From positions 18,875,037 to 18,939,036 of the forward strand of contig OZ038532.1 of assembly GCA_964036665.1 (NCBI GenBank): a stretch of 64,000 nucleotides of DNA. Reading direction: 5' to 3'. The stretch comes from Gordius sp. MW1. Lineage: Eukaryota > Nematomorpha > Gordioida > Gordea > Gordiidae. A model generated the notes under the pieces. It was not told where the DNA came from and did no database searches. It was given only the letters and a program-made list of their open reading frames with translations. Within the stretch, counting starts at the first letter, position 1. The number at the start of each line of letters is the position of its first letter. Positions 23,181-35,670 of this stretch are shown in pieces. The translations under genes and the position numbers were made by a program.

Positions 23181-23295
23181 CAAGGGGGGGGGGGAGTGAT
23201 TTGCCCTCCCCTTCTTTTTTACTCCTCTTTCTCTAGATGGTAAAAATGGGGGGGGGGGGGGGGGCAAATCACACCCCCTGCCCCCCCCCCTCGTG
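23181..23295. repeat. G/C-run inverted repeat
   Basis: Runs of 10-17 G and 9-10 C flank an inverted pair of GTGATTTGCCC / GGCAAATCAC. It may be a MITE relic, but I cannot define its ends. Confidence 0.4.
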
Positions 23296-23834
23296 TAAAA
23301 AAAAAGTTATAAAACCCGCGCAAATTTTAACAATTTCAGTTTATTTAACAAAATAAGAATAACCCCTAAGGCATATAAATAATATTTTTATATATTTTTA
23401 TTACATGCTTAAATAATTAGGATATAAAATTAAACATACGGACTCAAAATCCTATCTTTTATCAACAAAAAATCAAGAATCAATTAAGATATTTGGGAAA
23501 AGATGACAAAAGCATTACCAAAATTTGAAAAATCGTCATATTGGGTCAAGATCTGACAGCTTCAATCATTCGGGCTTAACCGGACCGACATTCACAAGGT
23601 TCGGAGGCCGGCAATTTAGTTAAGGGGCAAGTTTGATCAGAAATTTTGACAAATCAAGCCTCTGTTTCAGGCTTTAAAATTAAAATGCGGTAAAATTTTT
23701 AAAAACAGCAGATGATGGTTATATCAGAGGGCTACATCTGTTGACTTAAATTATTTATCTAAGAGCATATCATTTTTTGCCAATACAAACTAAGGAGGCC
23801 CGGCTAGTTCAATTAAGTAAATAACATGTTTATT

Positions 23835-24436
23835 CCTCGAGAGCATTAGTGGGGTACCACGGACCCCACGATAGTAATAAACTTAAACATAAAACGCGTT
23901 TAAAAGCGAATTGATCTGGCCTTTTCAGTAGCCTAAAATTTTACTAAGAACTAAGTTTGAGGATAATATAACTTTTGGCCCATTACTTTTTAAAATATAG
24001 CATCTTTTTGGCCACAGGGGTCCTGTGTGCCCCACGAATGCTCTCACGTAAGTTTTTTTCTATTGGAGAAAATGTTTGTATTTATTTTTGATGATTTCTT
24101 TTACAATTTGTGTTTTTAATACATTTTGAACATTTTTTTAATAAAAAATCACTTTTATTTTGATTTATTTTAAGGTATATGATGTCATGAGGTAAAATAA
24201 GGGGAGGCTCTAAAATAACCAAAATAAAAATGGGGGTCCAGAAAATCGTTAATAAGTTTTGTAATGTTAATTAGATTCATATCAAATACCATCAATCTTA
24301 AGACCTTTATAAACAGATGTTTAAAATTTGAAAAGTTTAAAAAGAATACTTTAAAAGTTATAAGAAGTTAAAAAATGGGGTCAAATATACCCCACGTATG
24401 CTATCGCGTTCGGGATTTTCAGGAATGCTCTCGAGG
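23835..24436. mobile_element. Unclassified inverted-repeat element
   Basis: Perfect 13-bp inverted ends CCTCGAGAGCATT / AATGCTCTCGAGG bound 602 bp. Each end is followed inward by a CCCCACG motif, and a further GAATGCTCTCACG copy lies at 24036-24048. No clear target duplication, no coding frame, class unknown. Confidence 0.55.
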
Positions 24437-25024
24437 GTTATAAGGTTTTTAATTAAAAAAATGGAGCTGTATATTTATTATAATAATTTACATCAATCAG
24501 GGGCAAAAATTAGATAGAAGGATTTTTTAAAGTCGAGACATGTTAAGATTTCTAGGCCGAGACGAAAATGGCACCCTAGACGAGATTTTGCTTTTGACGA
24601 GACGAGATCGAAACCCTATTTCCTTAATATTGATTTCATATCGTCTAGCCACCCCCATGAATGGCAATTATTTACCAACTCATGATTAATTATTGTGATA
24701 TAAATGAGACAAAACATTGAGATAGCTCAAATTAACCGTCCGTTTACATGTTAATCAAGTAATCTGTAAGCTGCCCTGCAAAATGGCATATCTTAGCCAA
24801 AAGATTGGTACTTCTTTTATAAATTAATTATAAAAGTGACCTAGAAAGATGAAGCTGGTCAATATCATAAACTGTTTCATATATTACTCTACCACTATCC
24901 AATTATTTTTGAATTTCGCGCGTTATGCTATCATAGACTATAAAAGAACCCTAAATTTGATGTGGATCTGACCGCCCTTTACTCGCTTTTTGCTAACATA
25001 TGTATTTTAGATGCCGAAGTAATT
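24437..25024. other. Upstream region of transporter copy 2
   Basis: Non-coding AT-rich sequence, with a GAGACGAGACGAGA-type repeat fragment near 24570-24610. It should contain the promoter of the second transporter gene, but no convincing element could be picked out. Confidence 0.4.
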
Positions 25025-25055
25025 ATGTTTTGCTGTAACTTTAATATATGTCTAG

Positions 25056-28000
25056 TTAGAATCCCAACTAAGTGTGCATTCACATTATTATGCTTCTTAG
25101 CTTTTGTGGTTGCTTATGTAATCAGAACAAATCTTAGTATTGCAATAATTGCAATGGTAGAGCAACCTTTGCATAATATAACAAATGGCTGCTCTCATAA
25201 GGTAAAATGTCTTAGCTGCATTATAACATTTTGTGCTTAATAATTTTTACTAATACAAGTCTTAGTTATTTTCTATAACACACAAGCTTTAATCTAACAT
25301 TTATCTATCATAACCTATTGATTTCTTTAATTCTTAAACTTATTCAAATTTAATAATACATTATTAATTTTATTTAGCAACTTATATCTCTTACTATTCC
25401 AAAACTACATTCTCCATTGAAATATATTAAGTGGAGTAAATCAAATCAGGGATATGTACTGGCAGCATTTTTTTATGGTTATATCCTTACACAAATACCT
25501 GGTGGCTATCTGTCTTATAAATATGGCAGTAAACATGTTCTTGGTCTAGGAGTTTTTATAGCATCCATATTTACTTTGATAAGTCCCCCTTTTGCAACAA
25601 ACAAGCCTATTTTCTTTATGATTTTGAGATTTATTCAAGGCATGGCAGAAGTTTATATTTTTTAATATCCTATTTTTATCCATACATGTTCAAAAAACAA
25701 ATAAAATACCTACAAATTTAGGGTGTAATGCTACCAGCAATGCATAATATAATATCTAAATGGTCAACTCCTTCAATAAGGACAAGAATGGTTACAATTA
25801 TTTATTCAGGTACACTCAAATCTTATACCTTTAATATTAATTTGAATGGATATGTATATTAGTGGAATATGTTTTCATTTAAATAATATTTACATAGGTA
25901 TACCCATAGGAACAGTTGCAGCAATGCCAATGGGTGGTTTTTTAGCTGTTCATGGCTTTGCAGGTGGCTGGCCATCTATTTTTTATGTAACAGGTACTTA
26001 TTTGTAAATATCACTAACCTTTGTAATATATATTGTTTGCAAAATTTTTTTTATTTTAACTTATTCTTAATCTTTTTAGGTATCTTGGGATGCATATGGT
26101 ATGTTTTATGGTGCTTTCTTGTTTATGAGAGTCCATTGGATCATCCAAGAATTTCTGTTGAAAAAAGAGAGACTTATTTCCTCTCAATGGCTTCAAATGG
26201 AGATTCTCAAAAACAAGTCAGTGGAAGCTAGAAGTGTCTTAATAATTCAAATTCATTGACTCATACGTTAAAGTTTGATGCTTAATCTTATCTTTAATAT
26301 TTTTTTAAATGATTTTTTTAGTATATAACTTCAAAATTAGCCCTCTTCGCTCATTAATAAGATTTTATTTTTAACTATTGTCGAAAAAAAACAATGTTAA
26401 AAGGATTAACTGGGACTTTTGACATTTTTTATCACTACCATTTTTATTCTCTGGCAAATCGTAAGATCACAAATTTTATATAATCAAGTGTCAATAAATA
26501 TTGGATTTTTAAATTTTTCTGTCCTATTTTTTACCATCGTTGAGTGCTCATTTGTTTATCCTTTATAAAGTCTGAAATTGCTCCGCCGCATTAACTTTTT
26601 ATTACATTTCCATCTAAATTCATATAAATTACACGAGTTTATCCTACAAGATGTGTAAAGTTAAAGTTGATTATTGCGTAAATTGAACAAGGAACAAAAT
26701 GGTATCCCCGTGGGTGAAATAATGAAATCGGTACCGTTTTGGGGCATATGCCTAGCTCACATTTCCTACACCTGGGCCCTTTACACCCTCATCGTAGCTT
26801 TGCCCACTTACATACGAGATGTCTTGGGTGTAGACATGACTTTAGTATTCACATTCATTAAATACGATATATTATCATAATTTTGCACCTCATAATAGAA
26901 GAATTAATCAGTGGGCATGGGATTAGCCATGATATTTTTTTAGTAATTTTAGTCATAATTTTATAAAATTTCAAAGAATTTTTGGATTTAGAGGGGGACA
27001 GTCACCCCCTGGCTGCGCCTATGTTAATCTGCAATGAGCAAACTGTTTAAACTTGAAGATAAGTTGAATGGGTCACAAACCCTGCTATTAATTTTCAAAA
27101 GTTGCTTTACAATTTTTTAGTGCCACAATCGTTTTTAATTGCTATGCAATTTATGGGATCGTTTTTTGGTGTCCGTCCGTCGTCCGTCGTCCGTTACCCT
27201 CCCTATCTATTTGCATTGGGTATATTAGGTTATCGCTTTTTTAAATTAATGGATGAGAAAGAGTTGCCCCACCCCTCATCTCTATCTCCCTCGCTGTGTT
27301 ATTTTTTGAATTAATGCATAAGAGGTGCCCCACCCCTCATCTCTATCTCTCTCGGTGTGTTATATATAAGATTTGTTAAATTATCTATTATATAATAAAC
27401 ATAAATAAAAGTTGTTTACTTTTAATTGCTATGCAATTTAATTAGTTATATAATAAACATAAATAAAAGTTGTTTACTTTTAATTGCTATGCAATTTAAC
27501 TAGTTTTTGTTATATAATAAACATAGATAAAAGTTGTTTACTTTTAATGCTATGCAATTTAACTAGTTATATAATAAACATAAATAAAAGTTGTTTACTT
27601 TTTAATTGCTATGCAATTTAACTAGTTTTGGGGTTAGAATCCCGGAATTTTTTTGACTCTTATGATTGTTCTTGTTACTATCATTGATAATAAGAATTTT
27701 TGGCCGTCCGCTGGCTGCTGACCAATGAAAAAAATGACCATTGGCCAAAATGTGAATCGAAATTATTTTTTTCGTTTTTTTTTGACTATTATGATTGTTC
27801 CTGTTTCTACCATTGCTATTATGACTTTTTGGCCGTCTGCTGGCTGCTGACCAATGTTATATAATAAACATAAATAAAAGTTGTTTACTTTTAATTGCTA
27901 TGCAATTTAACTAGTTTTTGGGTTAGAATCCCGGAGTTTTTTTTGACTCTTATGATTGTTCTTGTTACTATCATTGATAATAAGACTTTTTGGCCGTCCG

Positions 28001-31000
28001 TTGGCTGCTGACCAATGAAAAAAATGACCATTGGCCAAAATGTGAATCCGAGTTTATTTTTTCGTGTTTTTTTGACTATTATGATTGTTCCTGTTACTAC
28101 CATTGCTATTATGACTTTTTGGCCGTCCGCTGGCTCCTGACCTATTGAAAAAATGACCATTGGCCAAAATGTGAATCGAAATTATTTTTTTCGTTTTTTT
28201 TTGACTATTATGATTGTTCCTGTTCCTACCATTGCTATTATGACTTTTTGGCCGTCCGCTGGCTGCTGACCAATGGAATAAAATGACCATTGGCCAAAAT
28301 GTGATTCGAAAACTTTTTTTTCGTTTTTTTTTTGACTATTATGAATTTATATCCACTTTTACCGTGTCCTGGCTGCTGACCAATGGAAAAAAATGACCAT
28401 TGGCCAAAAGGTGATTCGAAAATTTTTTTTTCGTTTTTTTTACTCTTATGAATTTATATCCACTTTACCGTGTGCTGGCTGCTGACCAATGGAAAAAAAT
28501 GACCATAGGCCAAAGTCAGCATCAAAATTTTTTTTTCCGTTTTTTTGACTATCATTGACTTATAGAGTATCTGTTGGTACTGACCAATAGAGAAAAAGTG
28601 ACCATTGGCCAAATTTTTGATTTTTTTAATTAAAAATTGTTCAAATTCAACAAAAAATTTCTCCCAACAATTCTGCAAATTCTTAACATTCTGTTGTTTT
28701 ATAATATAATGTTTGTTAGACCCATAATCACTAAAGGCCATAAAAACTAATGTAATACGCAACTAGATGCAAACACTAAATCTAACCCTAACCCTTGCCT
28801 ATATTACATTTTGCCTATAATGGAAAATTTGTATAAATAATTAATTAATCATTAGGCATTTAATACCCCCCTATAAGCATTCTCGCCCCTTCCCACCTTT
28901 CTCGCCCATAAATTGCATAGCAAATATGATACATTTATACGAAGTACAGATGAGTCGTCCCCCCTTCCCTTCCCCTCTTCCCTTCCCTTCTCCCCCTTCC
29001 CACGAGGGCCGAAGGCCCGAGTTAATTTTTAATGGACGACTTTAGAATTATTGGCTGGAAGAGCTATATAAACGATATATACTTTTGTCGGACTCATTTG
29101 GCGTTTTGCTTGTCTTGCTAGGTGACTACTCTTGCAATTTTTCCATTGAAATTGTCACTATGGCGCGTATGAAGACTTTTATTAATTTCAAAAATAATGT
29201 GCAATTTTATCTTATTCTTTGTCCTTATATAAAATACATCGGTAATTTTTGAAAAATAGCTGTTACAATCATTTAATCTAATTCTGGTAACAAATGAAAT
29301 TTAAGCCAAATCCTATGTTAAAGACGTAATTTTTGATGTTGTTATTAAATGCATGGCAAAAATTGCACAGAACGGCATTTATTCGGCCCTACCCTTCCTC
29401 GCTATGTGGATGTGCATCTTGTTAGGTGGCCAACTATCGGATTATTTGCGTGTCAAAAAATCAATCGCTACCGTTACCGTTAGAAAGATGGTCAATTCTA
29501 TAGGTATTCCTCCTGCTTAAGCTATATGCTTCTAGTTTAAGGCTAAGATTACATGAATTTATGATAATTTAGTGTAACGTATATTTATTAAATTAACCAT
29601 AATCTTGCATGTTTTTGCCATTAAACCCGGGATTGCAGGCAGGGGAGCTTGTTAGTCATATTCTCATAGATTCTACTTTTGTTGAATGGTGGAATTATGA
29701 ATAGTTGGTTACACGGGCGTAGCCAGGGGGTGACAGAGAGGGGCGGCCGCCCCCTCTTAATCCAGAAATTCTTCAAAATTTGATAGAAGTATGGTTTAAC
29801 TTTTAAAAATAATATCATTTTGCCCTTTCAAGTACTATTGCCCCCCCCCCCTTTAGTTCCAATCCTGGCTACGCCCATAATTAGTTAATTTAATTATAGC
29901 GCTGAATCCTTTTACTCACACACACAAACTTGAAAAAGATCTATTTTACATAATATAACTTGTAATTCACCTAGTATGAAACCGTTTAGTTTTTGTCATT
30001 GATCTCGTGTAAAAGAGTATAAAATGGTCTAATTTCACTTATAAGTTGCTCAAATAATGAAAATAAATAGTTTGAAGCATATAAATCTGCGATATAATTA
30101 CATTGTTACAAACTTTATCGTTTTAAGGTCTTTTCGTACCCGCTGCCTTGTTTGTTGCTGTTTCTTACGTACAATGTAATCAGGGATTGGCAATGACTTT
30201 AATAACACTTGGAGCAGGATTTTTGGGATTTACGAAATCTGGGTTTATGGTTAACCCGCTGGATCTGTCTCCTAAATACTCTGGTACCCCTTTTTAAAAT
30301 AAATTTCATTCTGCTATGTTATATTAATTGTTTTTCATATTTACTTTTACAATCGACTTGAATTACTCGTAAATAGACACTACTACAAAAAAATGGTTTG
30401 GTGTGAAATGGTGGTGTAAAACGGCTGGGGTTTGTTTAGTCGACCTTCGGTTTTAGTCGATTAAACATAAACAGACCAATGGTTTTTTGGCATGTTTTTC
30501 TTAGTCGCGTAAACAGATTAAAGAATCATTGGTCAAACCGAAGGTCGACCAAACAAAATCTCGCCGTTTTACAACACGAGTGAGAAATAGGCATACTTTC
30601 AATTACCATATTCACACAATAGGCATATTACTGGGCGTATCAAACACTTTTGCAACTTTATCCGGCATCATATCCCCATCTGTAACTTCGGCTTTGACGG
30701 CCCATGGGGTATATTTTTAGTTTTTTACAACCTGTTTTAACTCATCTTTTTGAAGTTTTATTAAATATAACTTTCTAAAGATTTTAAAATAGAGAAAGCT
30801 CATAGGGTTTTCTAAAAGTTATACATCTCCTTGACTTAAGAATGGAGGGGTTTAATATTATTGCAATTGAGTGGAAAATGAAATACTTATGTCCTAGAAT
30901 TAATTTTTAACAACAATTTTCAAATGCCTTTTCGTCGGAGGCGTCTCTATTATGTATAATAAATAACAACCTGTCCATTTTCTATATTATCATTCCATTT

Positions 31001-31361
31001 TCGTACTAATAGTGTTCTGTTTCGCAACAATGGTATATAGTAGCTCTTTTAATGATCCGGTTATAGAAACGACAATAATATTTTAATCACAATTGATTGG
31101 ATAGTAGGATAAAAAGCTTAAACGACACCTCATACATAATCTGTCTCATACGATTGTTTATTTATTTGCGATAAATGATTGCTTGCAACCAACCAGTCAA
31201 CTAATAGCAATTGGAGACACGTGTTTTTAGTGAGTGCAACCATTATGACCTTTGGTGGAATCGTATATCTATTTACGGCCTCTGGGGAAGAACAATCCTG
31301 GTCCAAAGCCAAATTAACCAATGAAGAACAGCAAAGTCTTCCCGTGCCTGCAATTATCTAA
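25056..31361 (+). CDS. SLC17-family anion/phosphate transporter, copy 2 (10 exons recognised)
   Basis: Second SLC17-type MFS transporter. Exons: 25056-25201, 25378-25650, 25722-25809, 25898-25993, 26080-26216, 26692-26844, 29371-29503, 30128-30283, 30623-30708, 31197-31361 (stop TAA). They join in frame to about 477 residues. Key segments: AYVIRTNLSIAIIAMV, FFYGYILTQIPGGYLSYKYG, SKWSTPSIRTRMVTIIYSG, GGWPSIFYVTG, PTYIRDVLGVDM, LLGGQLSDYLR, MVNPLDLSPKYSG and SNTFATLSGIISPSV. Every intron position and phase matches copy 1; exons 3, 4, 6, 7, 8 and 9 are equal in length. The loop after helix 1 is shorter than in copy 1. The start is uncertain: exon 1 may begin in phase 1 at 25056 as in copy 1, or an in-frame ATG at 25025 may be used. 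The 2.5-kb intron 6 holds HINE copy C and a MITE. Membrane protein; substrate unknown. Confidence 0.88.
26912..27023. mobile_element. hAT-like MITE in intron 6 of transporter copy 2
   Basis: A 112-bp element, left part TGGGCATGGGATTAGCCATG, right end CTGGCTGCGCCTATG. Flanks TTAATCAG and TTAATCTG agree at 7 of 8 positions. It belongs to the GGCTACGCCCATG group. Confidence 0.65.
27136..29021 (+). repeat. HINE-like repeat, copy C
   Basis: Complete copy in intron 6 of transporter copy 2. It starts TAATTGCTATGCAATTTATG followed by GTCCGTCCGTCGTCC. Two blocks related to CCCCACCCCTCATCTCTATC are followed by an AACTAGTTAAATTGCATAGC-type array (27365-27630), then minisatellite units (27700-28600), a core block, subterminal CGCCCATAAATTGCATAGCA and the terminal stem-loop. 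It ends CCCGAG at 29021. Confidence 0.87.
29712..29879. mobile_element. hAT-like MITE (GGGCGTAGCCAGG group)
   Basis: Ends CACGGGCGTAGCCAGG and CCTGGCTACGCCCATA bound 168 bp with a C run near 29841. The target duplication is not clear. Intron 7 of transporter copy 2. Confidence 0.65.
30379..30590. repeat. Inverted-repeat MITE (GTTTGGTCGACC family)
   Basis: GGGTTTGTTTAGTCGACC on the left and GGTCGACCAAACAAAATC on the right are inverted, as in the element at 10257-10465. It lies in intron 8 of transporter copy 2, ending about 30 bp before the exon 9 acceptor. Confidence 0.55.
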
Positions 31362-33090
31362 AATCTTAAATTATTTATTTTTAAACACACCAAAAAGTTG
31401 CTTTTATTTATATATATAAATATATATATATATAATATTTTGCAAAAATAATATATATACTCAGGATTATATTTTATTATGCAATTAACTGATATTTTGC
31501 ATATAGCATTTTGTTTTATAAAAGGTGTCATAAAATTTCAATATTATGTATTGTTCCTTAAGTATTTGATCATATGTAAATCGTATTTCATCAAATATTT
31601 TTTACATGACCATTATTTATAAATTTTTTAGCTATGTATGCTTTTTTATTTATAAATTTATTTGGAGAGTGCAGTGTGTAACCGTGTTTCTTACTAGTTC
31701 GAGATTGTTTATTTTTTTACATTTTACTCATAATTAACACAGCCTCAGAATCTTTTTTATTTTTAACTTCTTGTATATATATAAATCTTACTCAGTTTCT
31801 AACTCAACTTTATTTTGAACATCCTATTTATATCCATGGGCGTAGCTAGAATTTGGATTAGAGTTGGGAAAATTATGATTTAGGGCAAAATTAAATTTTT
31901 TTGAAATTTTAGCTCCAATTACTTAAAGGCTTTTTGAATTTAGGGGGGCAGCCGCCCCTCTCTGGCTACGCCCATGTATATATCTTACCCGATTTGCCAG
32001 CATAAAGACAAAGCCGTGGAAAAATTCATTTTATAATATATTTGGCGTCAGAATGATTTTTGGGTAAAACTTAATTTTACTTTTGAATGTATATATAAAA
32101 TGGTATTTAAAAGGTTATCTTCATCGTTAAAAGACTATTATATATTAAGTTGATTTAGTTCATTACACAACATCTATTATATCCAAAATTTTATGGGTCA
32201 ATGTCAAAAGTGAATAGTAATTTGATCAATCAATTCAATCAATATTGACTTAGCACCTCATATGGTTAGGGGTGGCGGCCAAATATTATTTAATATTATT
32301 TTTCGGGCAAAAATATTTGTAATTACTTTTCATGATGGATAAAATATCAGGTTTTATTATAGGGCTTAAGCGATAAAATAATTTATGTACGTGCTGATTT
32401 CAGATGTAAGTAAACTGAGCTGTTATAATTCATCTTAACCAATAGTTAAAATTTGGATGATATAGATGTATTTAGTTCAATCATTTTTTTGTTTAAGTAA
32501 ACCTTATATTTTGTTATAATGCTTACCGCAAATAATAGTCTTTTTAAATAAAAAAAACTTCGCTCTAATGGGGGTTATTGCAAAACATTTATATATGTTT
32601 AATTCAGGATATCTCAGCCAAATTAAATTTAAAATAATAGATTAGAGACCTTCTATAAACATGATTTTTTAAAACTATTTTTGTTATTGCCATTTTGAGA
32701 AGTTTTAACTGGATATTATATATATTATGCAACAAAGAAAATAAATTATAACATAAATGATTATAGGTAGTTTGTTGTCTAGCCTCCCGCCTGACTTTAG
32801 GTTATTTTATTATTTGTCGCTTGCAGAGCTCTTTTAAGCACTATTATAAGGTCTTATAAAGGTAATTTATTATTAAATAACTTTTAATTTTTAGCATTTT
32901 TTATCAAGCTATTATGACTTAAAATAAATAAATATGTGGATTAAAATAGAATAAAATAATATTTTTGAAAATTCCTATTTTTATAAAGAAGGACATTAGC
33001 CTAACATAAAACCTAAAACGCCCGATCAATTGCCTTCTTTAATTTTTTTCCTAAGTTTATAATATGAAACGTTATTGCATTGACCGTTAC
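31362..33090. other. 3' flank of transporter copy 2 and intergenic DNA
   Basis: AT-rich, without a supportable exon. It contains a TATATA run near 31410-31460 and one MITE (31835-31976). The 3' untranslated region of transporter copy 2 presumably lies at its start. Confidence 0.4.
31835..31976. mobile_element. hAT-like MITE (CATGGGCGTAGC group)
   Basis: A 142-bp element with ends CATGGGCGTAGCTAG and CTGGCTACGCCCATG. Flanks TTTATATC and TATATATC agree at 7 of 8 positions. Confidence 0.72.
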
Positions 33091-33202
33091 CAGTAGCCAG
33101 AAAAAAAACTAAATGTTTATTTTTTTTCTTTATGTAGAAATAATAATGTTACAAAATTTTTTTTGGGAATTTCCCCCCCCCCAGATCCTGGCTACGCGCC
33201 TG
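33091..33202. mobile_element. hAT-like MITE with perfect 8-bp duplication
   Basis: A 112-bp element, ends CAGTAGCCAG and CTGGCTACGCGCCTG, identical flanks ACCGTTAC (33083-33090, 33203-33210). It has a T-rich interior and a C run near its right end. Confidence 0.82.
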
Positions 33203-33257
33203 ACCGTTACTAGTTCCGTTTTTTGCCTTTATAATATTTTTTTCGCTTAACTCCAAT

Positions 33258-35168
33258 CAGGCGCGTCGCCAGGATTTTCTCCCGAGGGGGGTGGGGGTGA
33301 AATTTTTAAAAATTTTTCTGTAACATTATTTTTTTTTAACTCCTTTATTTTTTTTATTTGATAATTTTAGATGATATACAAAAAATTACATACACGGCTA
33401 AAAAAATATAAAAACGCGCTATAACTAAACGGATGGCATTGATCCGTGTATGGAAATCGTGTTGGATTTAACGATTTCCATTGTATCTTTTGCCTGATAT
33501 AAAAGTACTCTTTCAAATCTAAAGAGACGCTGGAGATCGCTTTTCCAATTTGTTTCAGGAGAGCTTCAGCGCCTAAATTTCCTATTGTGGTTGCCACTAA
33601 GGGAATGAATATTGTGTCCGCGAGGGAAGAATATTTGGCTGACTTCCTATTCTCTGCACTGACTATAAGGTCGGGAGAGGAGTTGGATGGGGCAAATATG
33701 TCGACCGTGGTGAAGTCTTAAGTGAGATTCAGTCCACGGGACGATGGGATGAGTGTGACCCCGTCCGGTCTTTTCTTATCGGTGGTGCTAAGGCCGACGG
33801 GCTCCAAGGTGTTTGGGTAGCCAGCCTTCCTAAGGTACTGGCCGATGATTTTGTTGATAGCCGTGTGCCTGGGGTTGCGGCCTTTGCTGTATTTGCAATG
33901 GAGGGGATGATGGCCATTGGGTTGGACCTGCTGTTTGCAGAGATCGCATACGAAAGGGGATACTATGTCGCGTCCGAGACGGAGGCCTATTGCTATGCGT
34001 AACTCCTCCCCAGACATATGGAGTCCCAAATTCCTGCTCGGGATAGCTTCGAGCCATTCGTAACCGCTCTTGGAAGAGGCCCAATTGAAAAGAAGTTTTC
34101 CCTGAGATAGTTCGTTCGAAGAAAGAAAAGCTACGGAACGTGCTATTAGGGGAAGATCCCATTCCTTTTGGGTCACACCAAGTGGTCGTTCGGCTGACTC
34201 GAGCTTGTCGCGTCCCACCTGTGTAGAGCCTTTTGGAGGTGCGGGTCTGGGAGGGATGTCATGGCAGAGATAAGGGGGCCGGTACTCATGCGCGAAGATA
34301 TAAAACCCGCTAAAGCTATCTGTTGTAAAGATCGAATCCCAATTCCCCAAATCTTTGAAGGGAGGGATGCTTGGAGCCATTGGACTGGAGTAAACTTTAT
34401 ATTTAAGCAGTTTTCAAAAAGAGTCTGAATGTTTCGTTCGATTAAATTTAATTGCTCTGGGCAGCCAAAGATAGGGGAAGCACGCGCGTGATTTATTTTC
34501 GGGATTAGCAGAAAATTTTTAGCCAAAAAAAATGCATGATGTGGGGTTAGTTTCTGCAAGGTGGGTTTGACAGCCTCTATGAAAGTTAAAAATTTGTCCA
34601 GAAAGCGTTGGGAAGATATGGGCCCACCCAGCGGTGCGCCTAGGTGGCTGAACTGGTCGAGAGTAAGGACGGGAAAGGAAAGATCTATTTAAGGATCCCT
34701 GCTGTATACTTCACATTTTAAGTGGTTGAGTTCGAGGCCAATTGAATCTGAAAAGGATTCAATAATCGGCGGTATTTTACGTATTCCACTCGCGGGGCCC
34801 ACCAAAAATCCGTCGTCCATGTACCATAGGTTGCAAGAAAAGCTTCCTGTGGTAGACAGTTTCTGGATGATCCCCTGTATAGCTAGGCAAAATAGAGCTG
34901 GGCCTAGGGGATCGCCTTGCTGTATGCCACTAGAGGAGTGTATTATCTTGTCCCCAAACAGTAGAAAGGATGGGGCTCCATAGAGATCTGTCTTTTCAAC
35001 ATCAAATATAAAATCTGGTATAAAACATAAAGAAAGTCGTTCATAGCAATTAATAAGTGTCTTACTTGGTCAGTTACGATGCACAACTATAAAATATAAA
35101 CTTTAGATCTAAAATAATTTTTTTCCGGGGGGGAATTTGCCGTCCCCCCCCCATCATTTACGCCACTG
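33258..35168. mobile_element. hAT-like element containing a reverse-transcriptase fragment
   Basis: Left end CAGGCGCGTCGCCAGG, right end CATTTACGCCACTG, flanked by identical ACTCCAAT (33250-33257, 35169-35176). Each end leads into a G/C run (CCCGAGGGGGG; GTCCCCCCCCC). The 1.9-kb interior is largely a non-LTR retrotransposon reverse-transcriptase piece on the minus strand. Either a retroelement landed inside a MITE, or the element mobilised with a captured fragment. No hAT transposase is present. Confidence 0.8.
33367..34985 (-). pseudogene. Non-LTR retrotransposon reverse transcriptase, C-terminal fragment
   Basis: Reading from 34985 downward, the first frame contains the reverse-transcriptase core motifs GIQQGDPLGPALF (about 34890-34928) and YMDDG (about 34811-34825), followed by the thumb-like segment. 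Overlapping frames at 34173-34559 and 33718-34380 continue through a connection region and a Cys/His cluster (CDLCKQQ...HHPLHC), and a last frame (33367-33720) gives the usual C-terminal tail. At least three frameshifts or stops separate the pieces, and the N-terminal part is absent. Codon use is distinctly more GC-rich than the surroundings. Dead fragment. Confidence 0.82.
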
Positions 35169-35211
35169 ACTCCAATGCTTAAGAGCCTAGTACTAGTACA
35201 GGGTTTGTATA

Positions 35212-35262
35212 AATTGCTATGCAATTTATGGGCTCGTTTTTCGTTGTCTTCAGTGAGTGTCC
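35212..35262 (+). repeat. HINE-like repeat, 5' end fragment
   Basis: AAATTGCTATGCAATTTATG followed by GGCTCGTTTTTCGTTGTC matches the 5' edge of the HINE-like family, then similarity stops. A truncated copy of only about 50 bp. Confidence 0.6.
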
Positions 35263-35559
35263 TGTCTAACTTGTACTTTTTGCATAATTGCCGTTGAAAC
35301 TTATAAGCCTTTTTAAGGCTGTGGATTTATGCTTCTGAAATGCCTTTTATTGCGTTCTTAAATACAGTATGACCGCTGGTTGGCTTTAATTTTTTCCCCA
35401 AATTCCATTATTGTTTATGGGCTCGACGGATTAGTTTTATACATAAATTCTTTTTGCAACTTGTCTAGGTTGTTGCTATATATCGGATGATTGCGAAACT
35501 GGCTAAATAATTCCCGCCAAATTAATTATGACCGTTTACTTCTACTTCATCTGACCCCG

Positions 35560-35670
35560 GCCAAAGGCCAAAATTATTATTAAGTTGGTTAATTGCTATT
35601 TTGATTGTATATTTGCTGCTGTGTATTTTAAACGAAAGCTCGTGGTTCAAATCCCGGTCACATCACTTTC
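35560..35670 (+). repeat. tRNA-like (SINE-type) segment
   Basis: AGTTGGTTAATTGC resembles a tRNA D-arm, and GTGGTTCAAATCCCGGTCAC about 50 bases later matches a T-arm with box B and acceptor strand. The middle is not a foldable anticodon arm, so this looks like a tRNA-derived SINE head or a decayed tRNA rather than a working gene. Confidence 0.45.

Noticed and set aside
35560..35670. A functional tRNA gene
   Set aside because: Only D-arm-like and T-arm-like parts match; no anticodon arm or paired acceptor stem could be drawn.
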